Below, in pieces: positions 36,416 to 44,854 of a DNA stretch of 64,000 nucleotides. The notes under the pieces are model-generated. The model was not told the DNA's origin. It did no database searches and was given only the letters and a program-made list of their open reading frames with translations. The DNA lies in assembly GCA_900541235.1 (NCBI GenBank), contig UQIW01000012.1, positions 12,457 through 76,456 of the forward strand, given 5' to 3'. The translations under genes were made by a program, and so were the position numbers. Source of the stretch: an uncultured Collinsella sp. (GTDB taxonomy: Bacteria; Actinomycetota; Coriobacteriia; Coriobacteriales; Coriobacteriaceae). Within the stretch, counting starts at the first letter, position 1. Each line of letters opens with the position of its first letter.

Positions 36416-37929
36416 TGGCGCTAAGCTTCGATTCCCTTACCGCCGCCCAGATCGCTGCGGGCGTTGCCGCCGGCGACTTTACCGCTACCGAGGTGGCCCA
36501 GGCCTCCCTTGCCGCCATCGAGGCGCGCGAGGGCGGGGTCCAGGCATTCCTGCAGGTGGCGCCCGAGCTTGCGCTCGAGGCCGCTGCGCGCGTGGATGCC
36601 GACCGTGCCGCAGGCAAGCCGCTGCCCCCGCTCGCGGGCGTGCCGCTGGCCATCAAGGACAACATGAACCTCGTGGGCACGCGCACCACCTGCGCTTCCC
36701 GCATGCTCGAGAACTACCAGAGCGTTTACACCGCTACCTGCGTCCAGCGCATGCTCGATGCCGGCTGCCTGCCCATGGGCAAGGCCAACATGGACGAGTT
36801 TGCCTTTGGTAGCTCCACCGAGAGCTCGGCGTTCCACCGCACCAACAACCCCTGGGATACCGAGCGCGTGCCCGGCGGCTCCTCGGGTGGCTCCGCTGCC
36901 GCCGTCGCCGCGGGCGAGGTCGCGCTCTCGCTGGGCTCGGATACCGGCGGCTCCATTCGCCAGCCGGCATCACTGTGCGGCGTGGTGGGCTTTAAGCCCA
37001 CGTATGGCGCCGTGAGCCGTTACGGCGTGGTTGCCTTTGGCTCGTCGCTCGACCAGGTGGGCCCCTTTGGCCGTACGGTCGAGGATGTCGCGCTGGCCAT
37101 GAACGCGCTTACCGGCGCGGGCCACGATCCGTACGACTGCACCAGTCAGGATTGCGCCGTCGACTTTACCGAACATCTCAACGACAGCATCGAGTGCAAG
37201 CGCGTGGGCATTATCCCCGCGTTTATGGAGGCCGAGGGCCTGACGCCCGAGGTCAAGGCCGCTGTTCAGCGCGCTGCCCAGGAGCTGCAGAACCAGGGCG
37301 CCGAGTTGGTCGAGGTCGACCTGCCGCACTTGGACGCCGCCATCGCCGCCTACTACGTCATCGGCCCGGCCGAGGCGTTCTCCAACCTGGCCCGCTTCGA
37401 CGGCATTCGCTACGGCTATCAGGAGGAGGGCTGCGCCAACCTGTCCGACCAGAGCTCGCTTTCGCGCGCCCACGGCTTTGGTGCAGAGGCCAAGCGCCGT
37501 CAGATGCTCGGCGCCTACCTGCTGAGCTCGGGCGTGTACGACAAGTACTACTACGCTGCGCAAAAGGCCCGCACGCTCATCACGCAGGACTACGACGCCG
37601 CGTATGCCAAGGTGGACACCATCCTCATGCCCGCCTCGCCGCGCACGGCCTTTAAGTTTGGCGAGATCAGCGACCCCACGCAGATGTATCTCTCCGACCT
37701 GTACACCATCTCGCTCAACATCTGTGGCAACGGTGGCATCTCGGTGCCGCTGGGCCTGGGCGAGGATACTCAGCTGCCCGTTTCTGCCCAGCTGGTGGGT
37801 CCGGCCTTTAAGGATCGTCAGCTGCTCACGTTTGCCCGCGCCCTGGAGCGCGGCTTTGCCGATGCCGCCACGGGGGCGCCCGCGCTTTCCGTCGCGCCCG
37901 ATTTTGCCGGGAAGGGAGGCGAGCTGTAA
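36415..37929 (+). CDS. gatA: Asp/Glu-tRNA amidotransferase subunit A
   Basis: Amidase subunit, 504 residues, that releases ammonia from glutamine for the transamidation. Catalytic Ser-cisSer-Lys residues are visible: Lys in GVPLAIKDNMN and the Ser-rich amidase signature PGGSSGGSAAAVAAGEVAL with SDTGGSIRQPASLCGVVGFK. The downstream PYDCTSQDC and SPRTAFKFG segments are typical. Start ATG overlaps gatC by one base; stop overlaps gatB by one base. Confidence 0.97.
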   Translation: MALSFDSLTAAQIAAGVAAGDFTATEVAQASLAAIEAREGGVQAFLQVAPELALEAAARVDADRAAGKPLPPLAGVPLAIKDNMNLVGTRTTCASRMLENYQSVYTATCVQRMLDAGCLPMGKANMDEFAFGSSTESSAFHRTNNPWDTERVPGGSSGGSAAAVAAGEVALSLGSDTGGSIRQPASLCGVVGFKPTYGAVSRYGVVAFGSSLDQVGPFGRTVEDVALAMNALTGAGHDPYDCTSQDCAVDFTEHLNDSIECKRVGIIPAFMEAEGLTPEVKAAVQRAAQELQNQGAELVEVDLPHLDAAIAAYYVIGPAEAFSNLARFDGIRYGYQEEGCANLSDQSSLSRAHGFGAEAKRRQMLGAYLLSSGVYDKYYYAAQKARTLITQDYDAAYAKVDTILMPASPRTAFKFGEISDPTQMYLSDLYTISLNICGNGGISVPLGLGEDTQLPVSAQLVGPAFKDRQLLTFARALERGFADAATGAPALSVAPDFAGKGGEL

Positions 37930-39605
37930 TGAAGGAGCTTTCCGAGGTCCTACAGGATTGGGAGGCCGTGATCGGCCTGGAGATCCATACCGAGCTCACC
38001 GCACTCGATACCAAGATGTTCTGCAACTGCAAGCTCAGCCACGATGACGAGCCCAACGCCAACGTGTGCCCGGTGTGCCTGGGCCTGCCCGGCGCCCTGC
38101 CGGTGCCCAACAAGCGCGCCATCGAGAGCATCGTCAAGGCCGGTCTCGCCACCAACTGCGAGATCCAGCGCCACTCGATGTTCTACCGCAAGCACTACTT
38201 TTATCCCGACATGGCCAAGAACTTCCAGACCACGCAGGGTCCGGTCGCCTTTGCCATGTACGGCCACCTGGACCTGGATGTGACCGGTCGCGGTGCCGCC
38301 GAGCGCCCTGACTGCGCGTTTGGTGAGGCCGAGGCCCGGAGCCTGGCGAGCGCTTCGGCCAACGCCGAGGGCCTGTCCACGTCTATGACGTCGACCATGC
38401 GCGAGGGCAACCAGCGCGCCGGTCACCTGGCAAGCTACGATGCGTCCAACCTGCAGATGCCCGAGCGTCGCGAGGACGGTTCCTACACGGTGCCCATCCG
38501 CATCCTGCGCATCCACATGGAGGAGGACGCCGCCAAGATGGTCCACGTGGGCGGCGCCGAGGGCCGCATTACCGCCGCGGCCGAGTCGCTCGTCGACTAC
38601 AACCGCTGCGGCACGCCTTTGATTGAGCTCGTCACCGAGCCCGACCTGCGCACGCCCGAGGAAGCTCGCCTGTTTATGGAGAAGCTCCGTCGCATCTTTG
38701 TGACACTGGGCATTTCTGACTGCTCCATGGAGAAGGGCTCCATGCGTTGCGACGGCAACGTGTCGCTGCGCCGTCGCGGCGAGACCAAGCTGGGCACCAA
38801 GACCGAGCTCAAGAACCTCAACTCGTTTAAGAGCCTGCATGACGGCCTTGCCTACGAGATCTGCCGTCAGGCCGAGGTGCTCGAGGAGGGCGGCATCATC
38901 TATCAGGAGACCCGCCACTGGGAGCCCAGCCGCAAGCGCACCGTGGTTATGCGTGTGAAGGAAACGGCCGACGACTACCGCCTGTTCCCCGACCCCGATC
39001 TGGCTCCGTTCGATCTGGACGACGAGTTCATCGACCGCTGCCGTGGCGAGATCCCCGAGCTGCCCGATGCCAAGCGCGTCCGTTTTGAGGCCGACTTTGG
39101 CATTAAGGCCGCCGATGCCGAGCAGATTGCCGGCGACCCCGAGTTTGCCGAGTTCTTTGAGGCCGCTGCTGCCGGTATGGCTGGCAAGGAGGCCCAGACG
39201 GTCGCAAACCTGCTGGTGAACGAGATGATCGCCTATCTTAAGGGCGCAGGCGTGTCGCTCGCCGAGTCCGGCATCGCGCCGGCTCAGGTGGCAGCCCTTG
39301 CCAAGCTGCTCGCGACCGATGCCATCAGCTCCAACCAGGCGCACGAGGTCTTTGAGGCCATGGCCCAGACCGGCGACGACCCCAACAAGATCGTCGACGA
39401 GCGCGGTATGCGTCAGGTGAGCGATGCCGGCGCGCTGCAGCCGATTGTGGACGAGGTGCTGGCTAACTGTGCCGATCAGGCGCAGCAGTATCGTGACGGC
39501 AACCAGAAGGTCATCGGCTTTTTGGTGGGCCAGTGCATGAAGGCGAGCCGCGGCAAGGGCAACCCGAAGCTCTTCAACGAGTTGCTGAGAACGTCGCTCT
39601 CGTAA
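37929..39605 (+). CDS. gatB: Asp/Glu-tRNA amidotransferase subunit B
   Basis: tRNA-binding and transferase subunit, 558 residues, about 70 longer than many GatB. Recognisable parts: WEAVIGLEIHTELTALDTKMFC, the zinc site with CKLS plus CPVCLGLPGALPV, KHYFYPDMAKNFQTTQ, YDASNLQMPERR, and the C-terminal YqeY-like helical tail (MKASRGKGNPKLFNELLR). An unusual central insert (~residues 125-165, AEARSLASASANAEGLST) accounts for the extra length. Last gene of the operon; a long structured element starts 5 nt after the stop. Confidence 0.96.
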   Translation: MKELSEVLQDWEAVIGLEIHTELTALDTKMFCNCKLSHDDEPNANVCPVCLGLPGALPVPNKRAIESIVKAGLATNCEIQRHSMFYRKHYFYPDMAKNFQTTQGPVAFAMYGHLDLDVTGRGAAERPDCAFGEAEARSLASASANAEGLSTSMTSTMREGNQRAGHLASYDASNLQMPERREDGSYTVPIRILRIHMEEDAAKMVHVGGAEGRITAAAESLVDYNRCGTPLIELVTEPDLRTPEEARLFMEKLRRIFVTLGISDCSMEKGSMRCDGNVSLRRRGETKLGTKTELKNLNSFKSLHDGLAYEICRQAEVLEEGGIIYQETRHWEPSRKRTVVMRVKETADDYRLFPDPDLAPFDLDDEFIDRCRGEIPELPDAKRVRFEADFGIKAADAEQIAGDPEFAEFFEAAAAGMAGKEAQTVANLLVNEMIAYLKGAGVSLAESGIAPAQVAALAKLLATDAISSNQAHEVFEAMAQTGDDPNKIVDERGMRQVSDAGALQPIVDEVLANCADQAQQYRDGNQKVIGFLVGQCMKASRGKGNPKLFNELLRTSLS

Positions 39606-39609
39606 GCGG

Positions 39610-39750
39610 GAACCCGGGAGCCCCGGCAGGGCGGGTGCTTCCTCAAAATTTCGAACAGTCCTGCGCAAGACGAAGGCCACATTAAGTGGCCTTCTTTGCG
39701 TGCGGAACTCATTTTGAGCAAGCACCCGCCCTGCCGGGGCTCCCGGGTTC
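39610..39750 (+). repeat. Nested inverted-repeat element behind gatB (GGGAGCCCCGG family, copy 1)
   Basis: Outer arms 39610-39640 and 39720-39750 are perfect reverse complements over 31 bp. Inside, CTCAAAAT pairs with ATTTTGAG (39642-39649, 39711-39718), and AAGGCCAC-ATTAA-GTGGCCTT (39673-39693) forms the apical hairpin. Between stems lie ACAGTCCTG (39655-39663) and TGCGGAACTC (39701-39710). These unpaired strings and the ATTAA loop recur in the element at 54793-54926, whose stems have different sequences. Probably a structured RNA or a mobile palindrome. Confidence 0.85.
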
Positions 39751-39799
39751 TGCAACGACTCGGCCGTTCGGGTCAGGTAGGCTGAATGGAATAGAGTGA

Positions 39800-39829
39800 A
39801 TGGGCGCGCCGTTTGCACGCCCATTTTTT
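39800..39829 (+). terminator. Intrinsic terminator downstream of gatCAB
   Basis: ATGGGCG pairs with CGCCCAT around a short loop, followed by six T. Confidence 0.75.
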
Positions 39830-39898
39830 GTGGATGTGGCGCAGGGGCGGTCCCCTTGGTCACATCGCGCCCCAAGATTTCCAAAAAGTTAACCTTTG

Positions 39899-39930
39899 TT
39901 GACCTTAATAGTTAGATAAACTAAACTATT
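39899..39930 (+). promoter_or_regulatory. Promoter with palindromic operator for the DUF6110/ATPase pair
   Basis: TTGACC (39899-39904), 17-bp spacer, TAAACT (39922-39927). A palindrome AATAGTT-n10-AACTATT (39907-39930), with TTAG/CTAA half-sites, covers the spacer and -10 box. Layout and half-sites resemble operators of DtxR/MntR-type metal repressors; the actual regulator is unknown. Confidence 0.6.
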
Positions 39931-40014
39931 TTTCAAAAGTGTGCTCGAGCAAACTTGTTTACTCGGGTGCTGAGGCACCGTGCCGCGTCAAATGCGGCAA
40001 AAGGGAGAAGCAAC

Positions 40015-40260
40015 ATGAAGAAGTCGACGTTCAATACCCTGCTTGTCGGTGGCGGTTTTCTGCTTGGTACGGCCGGCATCAAGCTGCTTACCAGCGCTCC
40101 GGTCAAGAATGCCTGCGTGCAAGGTATCGCGTGCGGCATGCGCATCAAGAACGGCTACCAGGACATGGTCGAGCAGGCCAAGGCTAATGTCGACGACATG
40201 GTTGCCGAGGCTGCCTATCTCACCCAGAGCGAGGCCGCTGCGGACAAGGCAGCCGAGTAG
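40015..40260 (+). CDS. DUF6110-like small membrane-associated protein
   Basis: An 81-residue protein: one hydrophobic N-terminal helix with a Gly-rich start (STFNTLLVGGGFLLGTAGIK), then an amphipathic region (CGMRIKNGYQDMVEQAKANV, DDMVAEAAYL). Proteins of this type are commonly found directly before heavy-metal P-type ATPases, as here (18 bp gap), so a chaperone or accessory role in metal transport is plausible but unproven. ATG 40015 with AAAAGGGAG. Two Cys in VKNACVQGIACGM could bind metal. Confidence 0.75.
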   Translation: MKKSTFNTLLVGGGFLLGTAGIKLLTSAPVKNACVQGIACGMRIKNGYQDMVEQAKANVDDMVAEAAYLTQSEAAADKAAE

Positions 40261-40278
40261 CGCTCCCAGGCATAAACA

Positions 40279-42354
40279 ATGAGATTCTCGATTATTAGCG
40301 AGATCCCCGGCAGGACCCGTCTTCAATTGGCGGGTCCTGTGCCAGAGAGCGATCTCGATGCGCTTCTTAAGCTCATCGGCGATATCGACGGCGTGCACAA
40401 GGTGCGCGTTTACGGTCGTATTGGCCAGATGGCGCTCGAATATGACGAGCAGCGTCGCGCGGCCGTGCTCGATGCCCTGGACGCGCTCGATGCTCAGGCC
40501 ATTGCCGACGCAAAGACGGGTTACGTGATGCAGCTTGAGCCACGTAAGCATAAGCTCGTCATGGATCTTGCCACACTTATCGGCGCCCACTACGCGCGCC
40601 GCTGGTTCTTACCGACGCCGCTGCGTGCGGTGTTTGTCGTGGCCGGTTACATGGCATTTTTGCGCGCTGCCCTTCATGAGCTAGCGCAGCCGCGCCTGAC
40701 CGTTCCCGTGCTCGACGCTTCGGCCATCGGCATTTCGTTCGTCAAGCGTGATGTCGATACCGCGGGGCAGACGATGTTCCTGCTCAACGTGGGCGAGCTG
40801 CTCGAGGACTACACCCGCGCCATGAGCGAAAACGAGCTCATCAACTCGCTGCTCGATGTGCCCGACAAGGCGCAAAAGGTCGTCGGCGACACCGAGGTAA
40901 GCGTTGCCGCCACCGAGCTTGAGCCCGGCGACTTGGTCGCTGTGCGCACTGGCATGTCCATTTGCATCGACGGAGTGGTCGAGCAGGGGAGCGCTATGGT
41001 CAACCAGGCGACCCTGACTGGCGAGCCGCTGGCCGTCGAGCGCAGCGTGGGCGACGACGTGTTCGCCGGTACCGTCGTGGAAGACGGCGGCATCTTGGTG
41101 CGCGTGCGCGCCAATACGGCGCAAACCAAACTGCGCTCAATCGTCTCGCTCGTGCAGACAGCCGACTCGCTCAAGTCCGAAGGCCAGTCGCATATGGAGG
41201 ACCTTGCCAACAAGATCGTCCCGTGGAACTTCCTGCTCGCGGGCCTTGTCGCGCTCACCACACGTAGCCTCATCAAGACCTCGGCGGCGCTGATGGTCGA
41301 CTACTCGTGTGCACTCAAGCTCACGGGTTCCGTTGCCGTCATGACCGCCATGAGCGATGCTGCCAAGATGGGCGTCATGGTCAAGGGCGCAAAGTACTTT
41401 GAGTCGTTTGCCAAGGCCGACACCATCGTGTTTGATAAGACCGGCACGCTCACCGAGGCGCAGCCGCGCCTTGCCTGCGTGCTCACCACCGATGGCTGGA
41501 GCGAGGACGAGATCCTGCGCCTTTCCGCTTGCTTGGAGGAGCATTTCCCGCATCCGGTGGCACGCGCCGTCGTCAACGCTGCTCGCGAGCGTGGGCTCGA
41601 GCACCGCGAGCGTCACGCTGCGGTCGAGTACATCGTGGCACACGGCATCGCTTCGTCCATCGAAGGGCGTCGCGCGATTATCGGCTCGGCACACTTTGTG
41701 TTTGAGGACGAGGGTGCGCAGCTCGAGTCCGACATTAAGGAGCGAGTTGAGTCCCAGATGCAGGGCCTGTCGCCGCTGTATCTGGCAGTCGATGGCACCG
41801 TTGTGGGCGTGCTCGGCATCGAGGATCCACTCAAGCCCGGGGTCCGCGAGGCCATCGCCGACCTGCATGCGCTGGGCGTTAGGCACGTGGTCATGCTCAC
41901 GGGCGACTCGGAGCGCACGGCCGAGCGCATTGCGCGCGAGGCGGGAGTCGACGAGTTTAAGGCCGAGCTGCTGCCCGAGGACAAGTACGCGTATGTGGAG
42001 CGGATTAAGCGCGAGGGGCGCCACGTTGCCATGGTGGGCGACGGCGTCAATGATTCGCCGGCGCTCGGTTTGGCCGACGTGGGCCTGGCGATGGGTGGCG
42101 GAAGCGACATCGCCAAGGAGGTCGCCGACATCATCCTGACCGATACGGATCTTGCTGCGATCGTGCGCCTGCGCCGCATGAGTCAGGGGCTTATCGACCG
42201 TCTGACGAGTTCGTATTCCAAGGTGATGCTCACCAACTCGGCGCTGTTGGCATTGGGTATTACCGGCGCGATTACCCCGCAGACGTCGTCGCTGCTGCAC
42301 AACGGCTCGACGATTGCCTACAGCCTGGGCAACGCGAAGGCTTACCTGCGTTAG
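40279..42354 (+). CDS. P1B-type heavy-metal-translocating ATPase with atypical SCA motif
   Basis: Metal pump, 691 residues. The N-terminal ~70 residues look like a degenerate heavy-metal-associated domain (ISEIPGRTRLQL) lacking CxxC. The core is intact: TLTGEPL, the phosphorylation motif TIVFDKTGTLTEAQ, SACLEEHFPHPVARAV as the HP motif, VVMLTGDSERTAERIA and AMVGDGVNDSPAL. The membrane motif usually reading CPC is LMVDYSCALKLTG, so metal choice differs from copper/zinc pumps. It forms an operon with the DUF6110-like gene under a palindromic promoter. Metal specificity and direction cannot be read directly. Confidence 0.9.
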   Translation: MRFSIISEIPGRTRLQLAGPVPESDLDALLKLIGDIDGVHKVRVYGRIGQMALEYDEQRRAAVLDALDALDAQAIADAKTGYVMQLEPRKHKLVMDLATLIGAHYARRWFLPTPLRAVFVVAGYMAFLRAALHELAQPRLTVPVLDASAIGISFVKRDVDTAGQTMFLLNVGELLEDYTRAMSENELINSLLDVPDKAQKVVGDTEVSVAATELEPGDLVAVRTGMSICIDGVVEQGSAMVNQATLTGEPLAVERSVGDDVFAGTVVEDGGILVRVRANTAQTKLRSIVSLVQTADSLKSEGQSHMEDLANKIVPWNFLLAGLVALTTRSLIKTSAALMVDYSCALKLTGSVAVMTAMSDAAKMGVMVKGAKYFESFAKADTIVFDKTGTLTEAQPRLACVLTTDGWSEDEILRLSACLEEHFPHPVARAVVNAARERGLEHRERHAAVEYIVAHGIASSIEGRRAIIGSAHFVFEDEGAQLESDIKERVESQMQGLSPLYLAVDGTVVGVLGIEDPLKPGVREAIADLHALGVRHVVMLTGDSERTAERIAREAGVDEFKAELLPEDKYAYVERIKREGRHVAMVGDGVNDSPALGLADVGLAMGGGSDIAKEVADIILTDTDLAAIVRLRRMSQGLIDRLTSSYSKVMLTNSALLALGITGAITPQTSSLLHNGSTIAYSLGNAKAYLR

Positions 42355-42384
42355 CAGACGTGTTCGCCCACGTTATCTGGTCTT

Positions 42385-42424
42385 CGCCCAGACGGCATCG
42401 GTGTCGTCTGGGCGCAGGCCTTTT
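42385..42424 (+). terminator. Terminator of the metal ATPase operon
   Basis: CGCCCAGAC and GTCTGGGCG form a 9-bp stem, followed after a few bases by CCTTTT. Confidence 0.7.
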
Positions 42425-42428
42425 GCAT

Positions 42429-42477
42429 TTGACCATTTGCTAGCTTCTCTTTAAAGTGTTGCTAGCAAGGCTAGCAA
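42429..42477 (+). promoter_or_regulatory. Toxin-antitoxin promoter with three GCTAGC operator sites
   Basis: TTGACC (42429-42434), 17-bp spacer, TAAAGT (42452-42457). GCTAGC occurs at 42439, 42461 and 42470; the last two form the palindrome TTGCTAGC-AAG-GCTAGCAA. Sites inside the spacer and just after the -10 fit autorepression by the antitoxin. Confidence 0.7.
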
Positions 42478-42497
42478 TTGAAGGGAGCGGGATCGAC

Positions 42498-42851
42498 GTG
42501 GGTGCTGTTAGCGGCATGGCGCAGGTGAACGTTCGCGTGGATCGTCAGGTCAAGAACCGTGCCGAGGAGGCGCTGCAGCTTTCGGGCAGGTCACTGCCCG
42601 AGCTCATCAAAAAGGTCGTGGCCAAGGTCGCACAGGGTGGCGGGCAGTGTGAGGAAGTGCTGTCTGCCGTTGATGGCCGGCAACAGACCGTCGCGCACGA
42701 TACGCCGTTCGCCGCGTCGTGGGCAGCGGCAGACCGGCTTTATGCAGATTTGGGCATCGCTGCGTCGCCCGTATCCGACGATCGCGATTGGGACACAATC
42801 TATTCCGACGCCATGGATGAGCATTATCGCCAAAAGGGGATGATCCAGTGA
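42498..42851 (+). CDS. RelB/DinJ-like antitoxin
   Basis: 117-residue partner of the PIN toxin. The N-terminal MAQVNVRVDRQVKNRAEEAL and SGRSLPELIKKVVAKVA form a ribbon-helix-helix-like DNA-binding region typical of RelB/DinJ antitoxins; the C-terminal half (ASWAAADRLYADLGIA, YSDAMDEHYRQKGMI) is acidic and would wrap the toxin. GTG 42498 is favoured by GAAGGGAG 11 nt upstream; ATG 42516 is the alternative. Its stop overlaps the toxin start. Confidence 0.85.
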   Translation: MGAVSGMAQVNVRVDRQVKNRAEEALQLSGRSLPELIKKVVAKVAQGGGQCEEVLSAVDGRQQTVAHDTPFAASWAAADRLYADLGIAASPVSDDRDWDTIYSDAMDEHYRQKGMIQ

Positions 42852-43363
42852 GTGGGGTGCCTCTCAAGATCATGGTGGACGCCAACGTATGGGTCGATTC
42901 GTTTTGCGTCGACCATGCCGAGTCGCTTGCCGCACGCGCGTTTATTGGGCAGGCGACGGAGGCGGGGGCATTGCTGTTCTTTCCGGTGCATATCGCCAAG
43001 GACGTGCTGTACGTTGTCCAACACGAACTGAAGCGCAGCGTTCTTGCCAGCGGGGGAGCGCTCGACGAGGCATCTGCCCGTGCAATTGGCGATGCGGCGT
43101 TGGCGTTTGTTCGGAACATGACCGAAAACGCCACGGCCGTGGGCGCAGATGCGTCGGACCTTTGGCTGGCCGACAAATACTTAGCGCTCCATCGCGATTA
43201 CGAGGACAACTTGGTGCTCGCCGCGTGTAAGCGCGCACAGGTCGATTACTTGGTGACCAACGATCGCAAGCTGCTCGAACATGCCGATCTTGCAGCAAAG
43301 AAACCTCGTCAAATGATGCCGATTCTTGCTTTGGCCGAACGCGGTGGGCGGGTGTCCTGCTAG
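42848..43363 (+). CDS. PIN-domain ribonuclease toxin
   Basis: A 171-residue PIN-fold RNase. Acidic residues for Mg2+ are visible: IMVDANVWVDSF at the N-terminus, DYEDNLVLAACKRAQVDYLV near residue 120 and TNDRKLLEH after it. GTG 42848 overlaps the antitoxin stop (GTGA), the usual coupling. A RelB-like antitoxin with a PIN toxin (rather than RelE) is a mixed pairing seen in some actinobacteria. A bidirectional terminator follows at 43377. Confidence 0.88.
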   Translation: MSGVPLKIMVDANVWVDSFCVDHAESLAARAFIGQATEAGALLFFPVHIAKDVLYVVQHELKRSVLASGGALDEASARAIGDAALAFVRNMTENATAVGADASDLWLADKYLALHRDYEDNLVLAACKRAQVDYLVTNDRKLLEHADLAAKKPRQMMPILALAERGGRVSC

Positions 43364-43376
43364 CGCCTGGCTGTCT

Positions 43377-43414
43377 GCGTGGCCTTCGGAACGTCAGCGC
43401 TCAGAAGGCCACGC
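43377..43414. terminator. Bidirectional terminator between PIN toxin and minus-strand gene
   Basis: GCGTGGCCTTC and GAAGGCCACGC form a perfect 11-bp stem between the two convergent genes. Confidence 0.75.
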
Positions 43415-43423
43415 ATCCTTAAA

Positions 43424-43858
43424 TTACAAAAGCTCGGCCTTAATGACGGGAGCTTCGGTGAGCTTTTCGGTAGCCTTATCGTCGGAATCGTTTAGTGCTG
43501 CCAGGCTGCGGTAGACCCACTCGTTGACCTGGGTGTTTTTGACGCCTGCGGTCTGCATAAGGGCGCCTACCTCGCGGATTGCTGCGAGCAGATCGGCTTT
43601 GGGACCCGCGAGCTCGACCTCGACGCCGTGGTAGGCGGTCACGCCGCGGTTTTCGCTCACGTGGTCGATAAAGCCCTCGACGGTCTCAAGCTGCTGGGCG
43701 AGAGCTGCATCATCGTCAGCGTCCAGCGCAACAAGGGCGTTCGAAACCGTGAGGGCGGGATGTCCGCAGGGGACAAAGCCTTCGATGACATCCATAGCTT
43801 CGGTAATGGTTGAGCCCAGGCCTGCGAGGGCATTGACAAGTTGCTGCTTGGTATCCAT
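43424..43858 (-). CDS. Hypothetical protein, 144 aa
   Basis: Soluble, acidic, mostly helical protein (MDTKQQLVNALAGLGSTITE; VEGFIDHVSENRGV; DLLAAIREVGALMQTAGV). I recognise no family or active-site motif. ATG 43858 has GAAAGGA at good spacing and codon use is like that of neighbours, so it is very likely real. Single-gene unit, convergent with the toxin gene and divergent from the tmRNA gene. Confidence 0.75.
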   Translation of the reverse strand: MDTKQQLVNALAGLGSTITEAMDVIEGFVPCGHPALTVSNALVALDADDDAALAQQLETVEGFIDHVSENRGVTAYHGVEVELAGPKADLLAAIREVGALMQTAGVKNTQVNEWVYRSLAALNDSDDKATEKLTEAPVIKAELL

Positions 43859-44095
43859 AACGGTCCTTTCGACGGGTCAATTTTGCTTGGCGAAAATATA
43901 CGTGACGCGATCGGTAGCAAAAGTGCGAAGTGCGGCGCACATTGGGGTCTTCACAGCTCGTGCATAGAACAGCTGTCCGCTTTCAGAACGTGGTAAGATA
44001 ACACTCCACAAGCGGGGCTCGCCCTGCATGTTCCTTGAAAAGTCGACGGGTGTTGGGCGCTCGTGCCCAATGCCATCCAGACTTTCCCAACATTC

Positions 44096-44459
44096 GGGGG
44101 CGACTGGTTTCGACACGATAGCTCTGAGAGAGGAAGCAAGCCGAGGTCTCCTCGCCTCGTTAAACAGGGGTACCGTCAAATTGAATTGACAACAACTCTT
44201 CTTTTGAGCCTATGGCTCTCGCTGCTTAGTTTATAGCGGCGCGTCAACCCGGTGATTTCCCCGACACCGGCGCGACGTCATGTTAGGGGAATGCTCCTGC
44301 GCACGTAATCGGTATGGCGCAGGCTAAGACCGAACCGGTTAGGACGCCGCGAGCGTGTCGCTGCGCGCAAAGCGTCCGAGACAAAACCAGCGACTGAGCT
44401 TGGAGATGCCAACCAGGGGGCTTTCGTGGACCGGAGTTCGATTCTCCGCGCCTCCACCA
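44096..44459 (+). ncRNA. ssrA: Transfer-messenger RNA (tmRNA)
   Basis: The 5' end GGGGGCGACTGGTTTCGACA and 3' end GGAGTTCGATTCTCCGCG then CCTCCACCA are tmRNA signatures. The acceptor stem pairs GGGGGCG with CGCCTCC, and CCA is encoded. The tag frame ends in MALAA-stop (44212-44229); upstream codons give DNNSSFEP, the exact resume codon being uncertain. Pseudoknot-like GC stems lie at 44230-44290. Rescues stalled ribosomes with SmpB. A TAAGAT hexamer near 43990 may be the -10, giving a processed 5' leader with a TTGGGC/GCCCAA hairpin. Confidence 0.97.
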
Positions 44460-44468
44460 ATAGTTACA

Positions 44469-44501
44469 AGCAGGTAGGTAAACGCACCTACCTGCTTTTT
44501 T
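44469..44501 (+). terminator. tmRNA terminator
   Basis: AGCAGGTAGGT and ACCTACCTGCT form a perfect 11-bp stem followed by TTTTTT, 10 nt after the CCA end. Confidence 0.9.
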
Positions 44502-44516
44502 ATTATTTATAGATAC

Positions 44517-44649
44517 CGCGGAGAATCGAACTCTATGCAGGGCGCGAGCGTTAAGCAAACGCGAAGCGTTTGTAGCGAGCGGGCGAGGACGCCGGCAGGC
44601 GGCCGAAGCCGGTGCGTATTTGCGAAGCAAATACGCGGATTCTCCGCGC
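44517..44649. repeat. Element carrying T-arm copies of the adjacent tmRNA
   Basis: 44517-44533 is a 17-bp inverted exact copy of the tmRNA T-arm (44434-44450). 44638-44649 is a 12-bp direct copy (GATTCTCCGCGC). The two ends are thus inverted repeats of each other around a GC-rich interior with hairpins AAACGC/GCGTTT and GCGTATTTGC/GCAAATACGC. It resembles the elements at 63.5-63.8 kb. The remainder to 44854 shows nothing recognisable. Confidence 0.7.
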
Positions 44650-44854
44650 AAAGCCTCAACCCTATATAGATGCGATGTTATCGAATCTCGGCCTGCCATG
44701 CGCCGCATCAACGCAGACCGGGATGCACTTTCCCGGCGGCAACTCATACTCTGGGGTTGGCTTGACCGCCCCGCCCCCTCAACTCCAAAACCTGTGCGCT
44801 CTCCTCCGTAAAACTGGGTAGAAGAAGGCCAAAACGAAACAGCAGGAGGTCAAC

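Noticed and set aside
44283..44747. 154-codon minus-strand frame across the tmRNA with WWRRGESNSGPRKPPGW
   Set aside because: A familiar artefact: antisense translation of tmRNA/tRNA T-arm sequence, not a protein.
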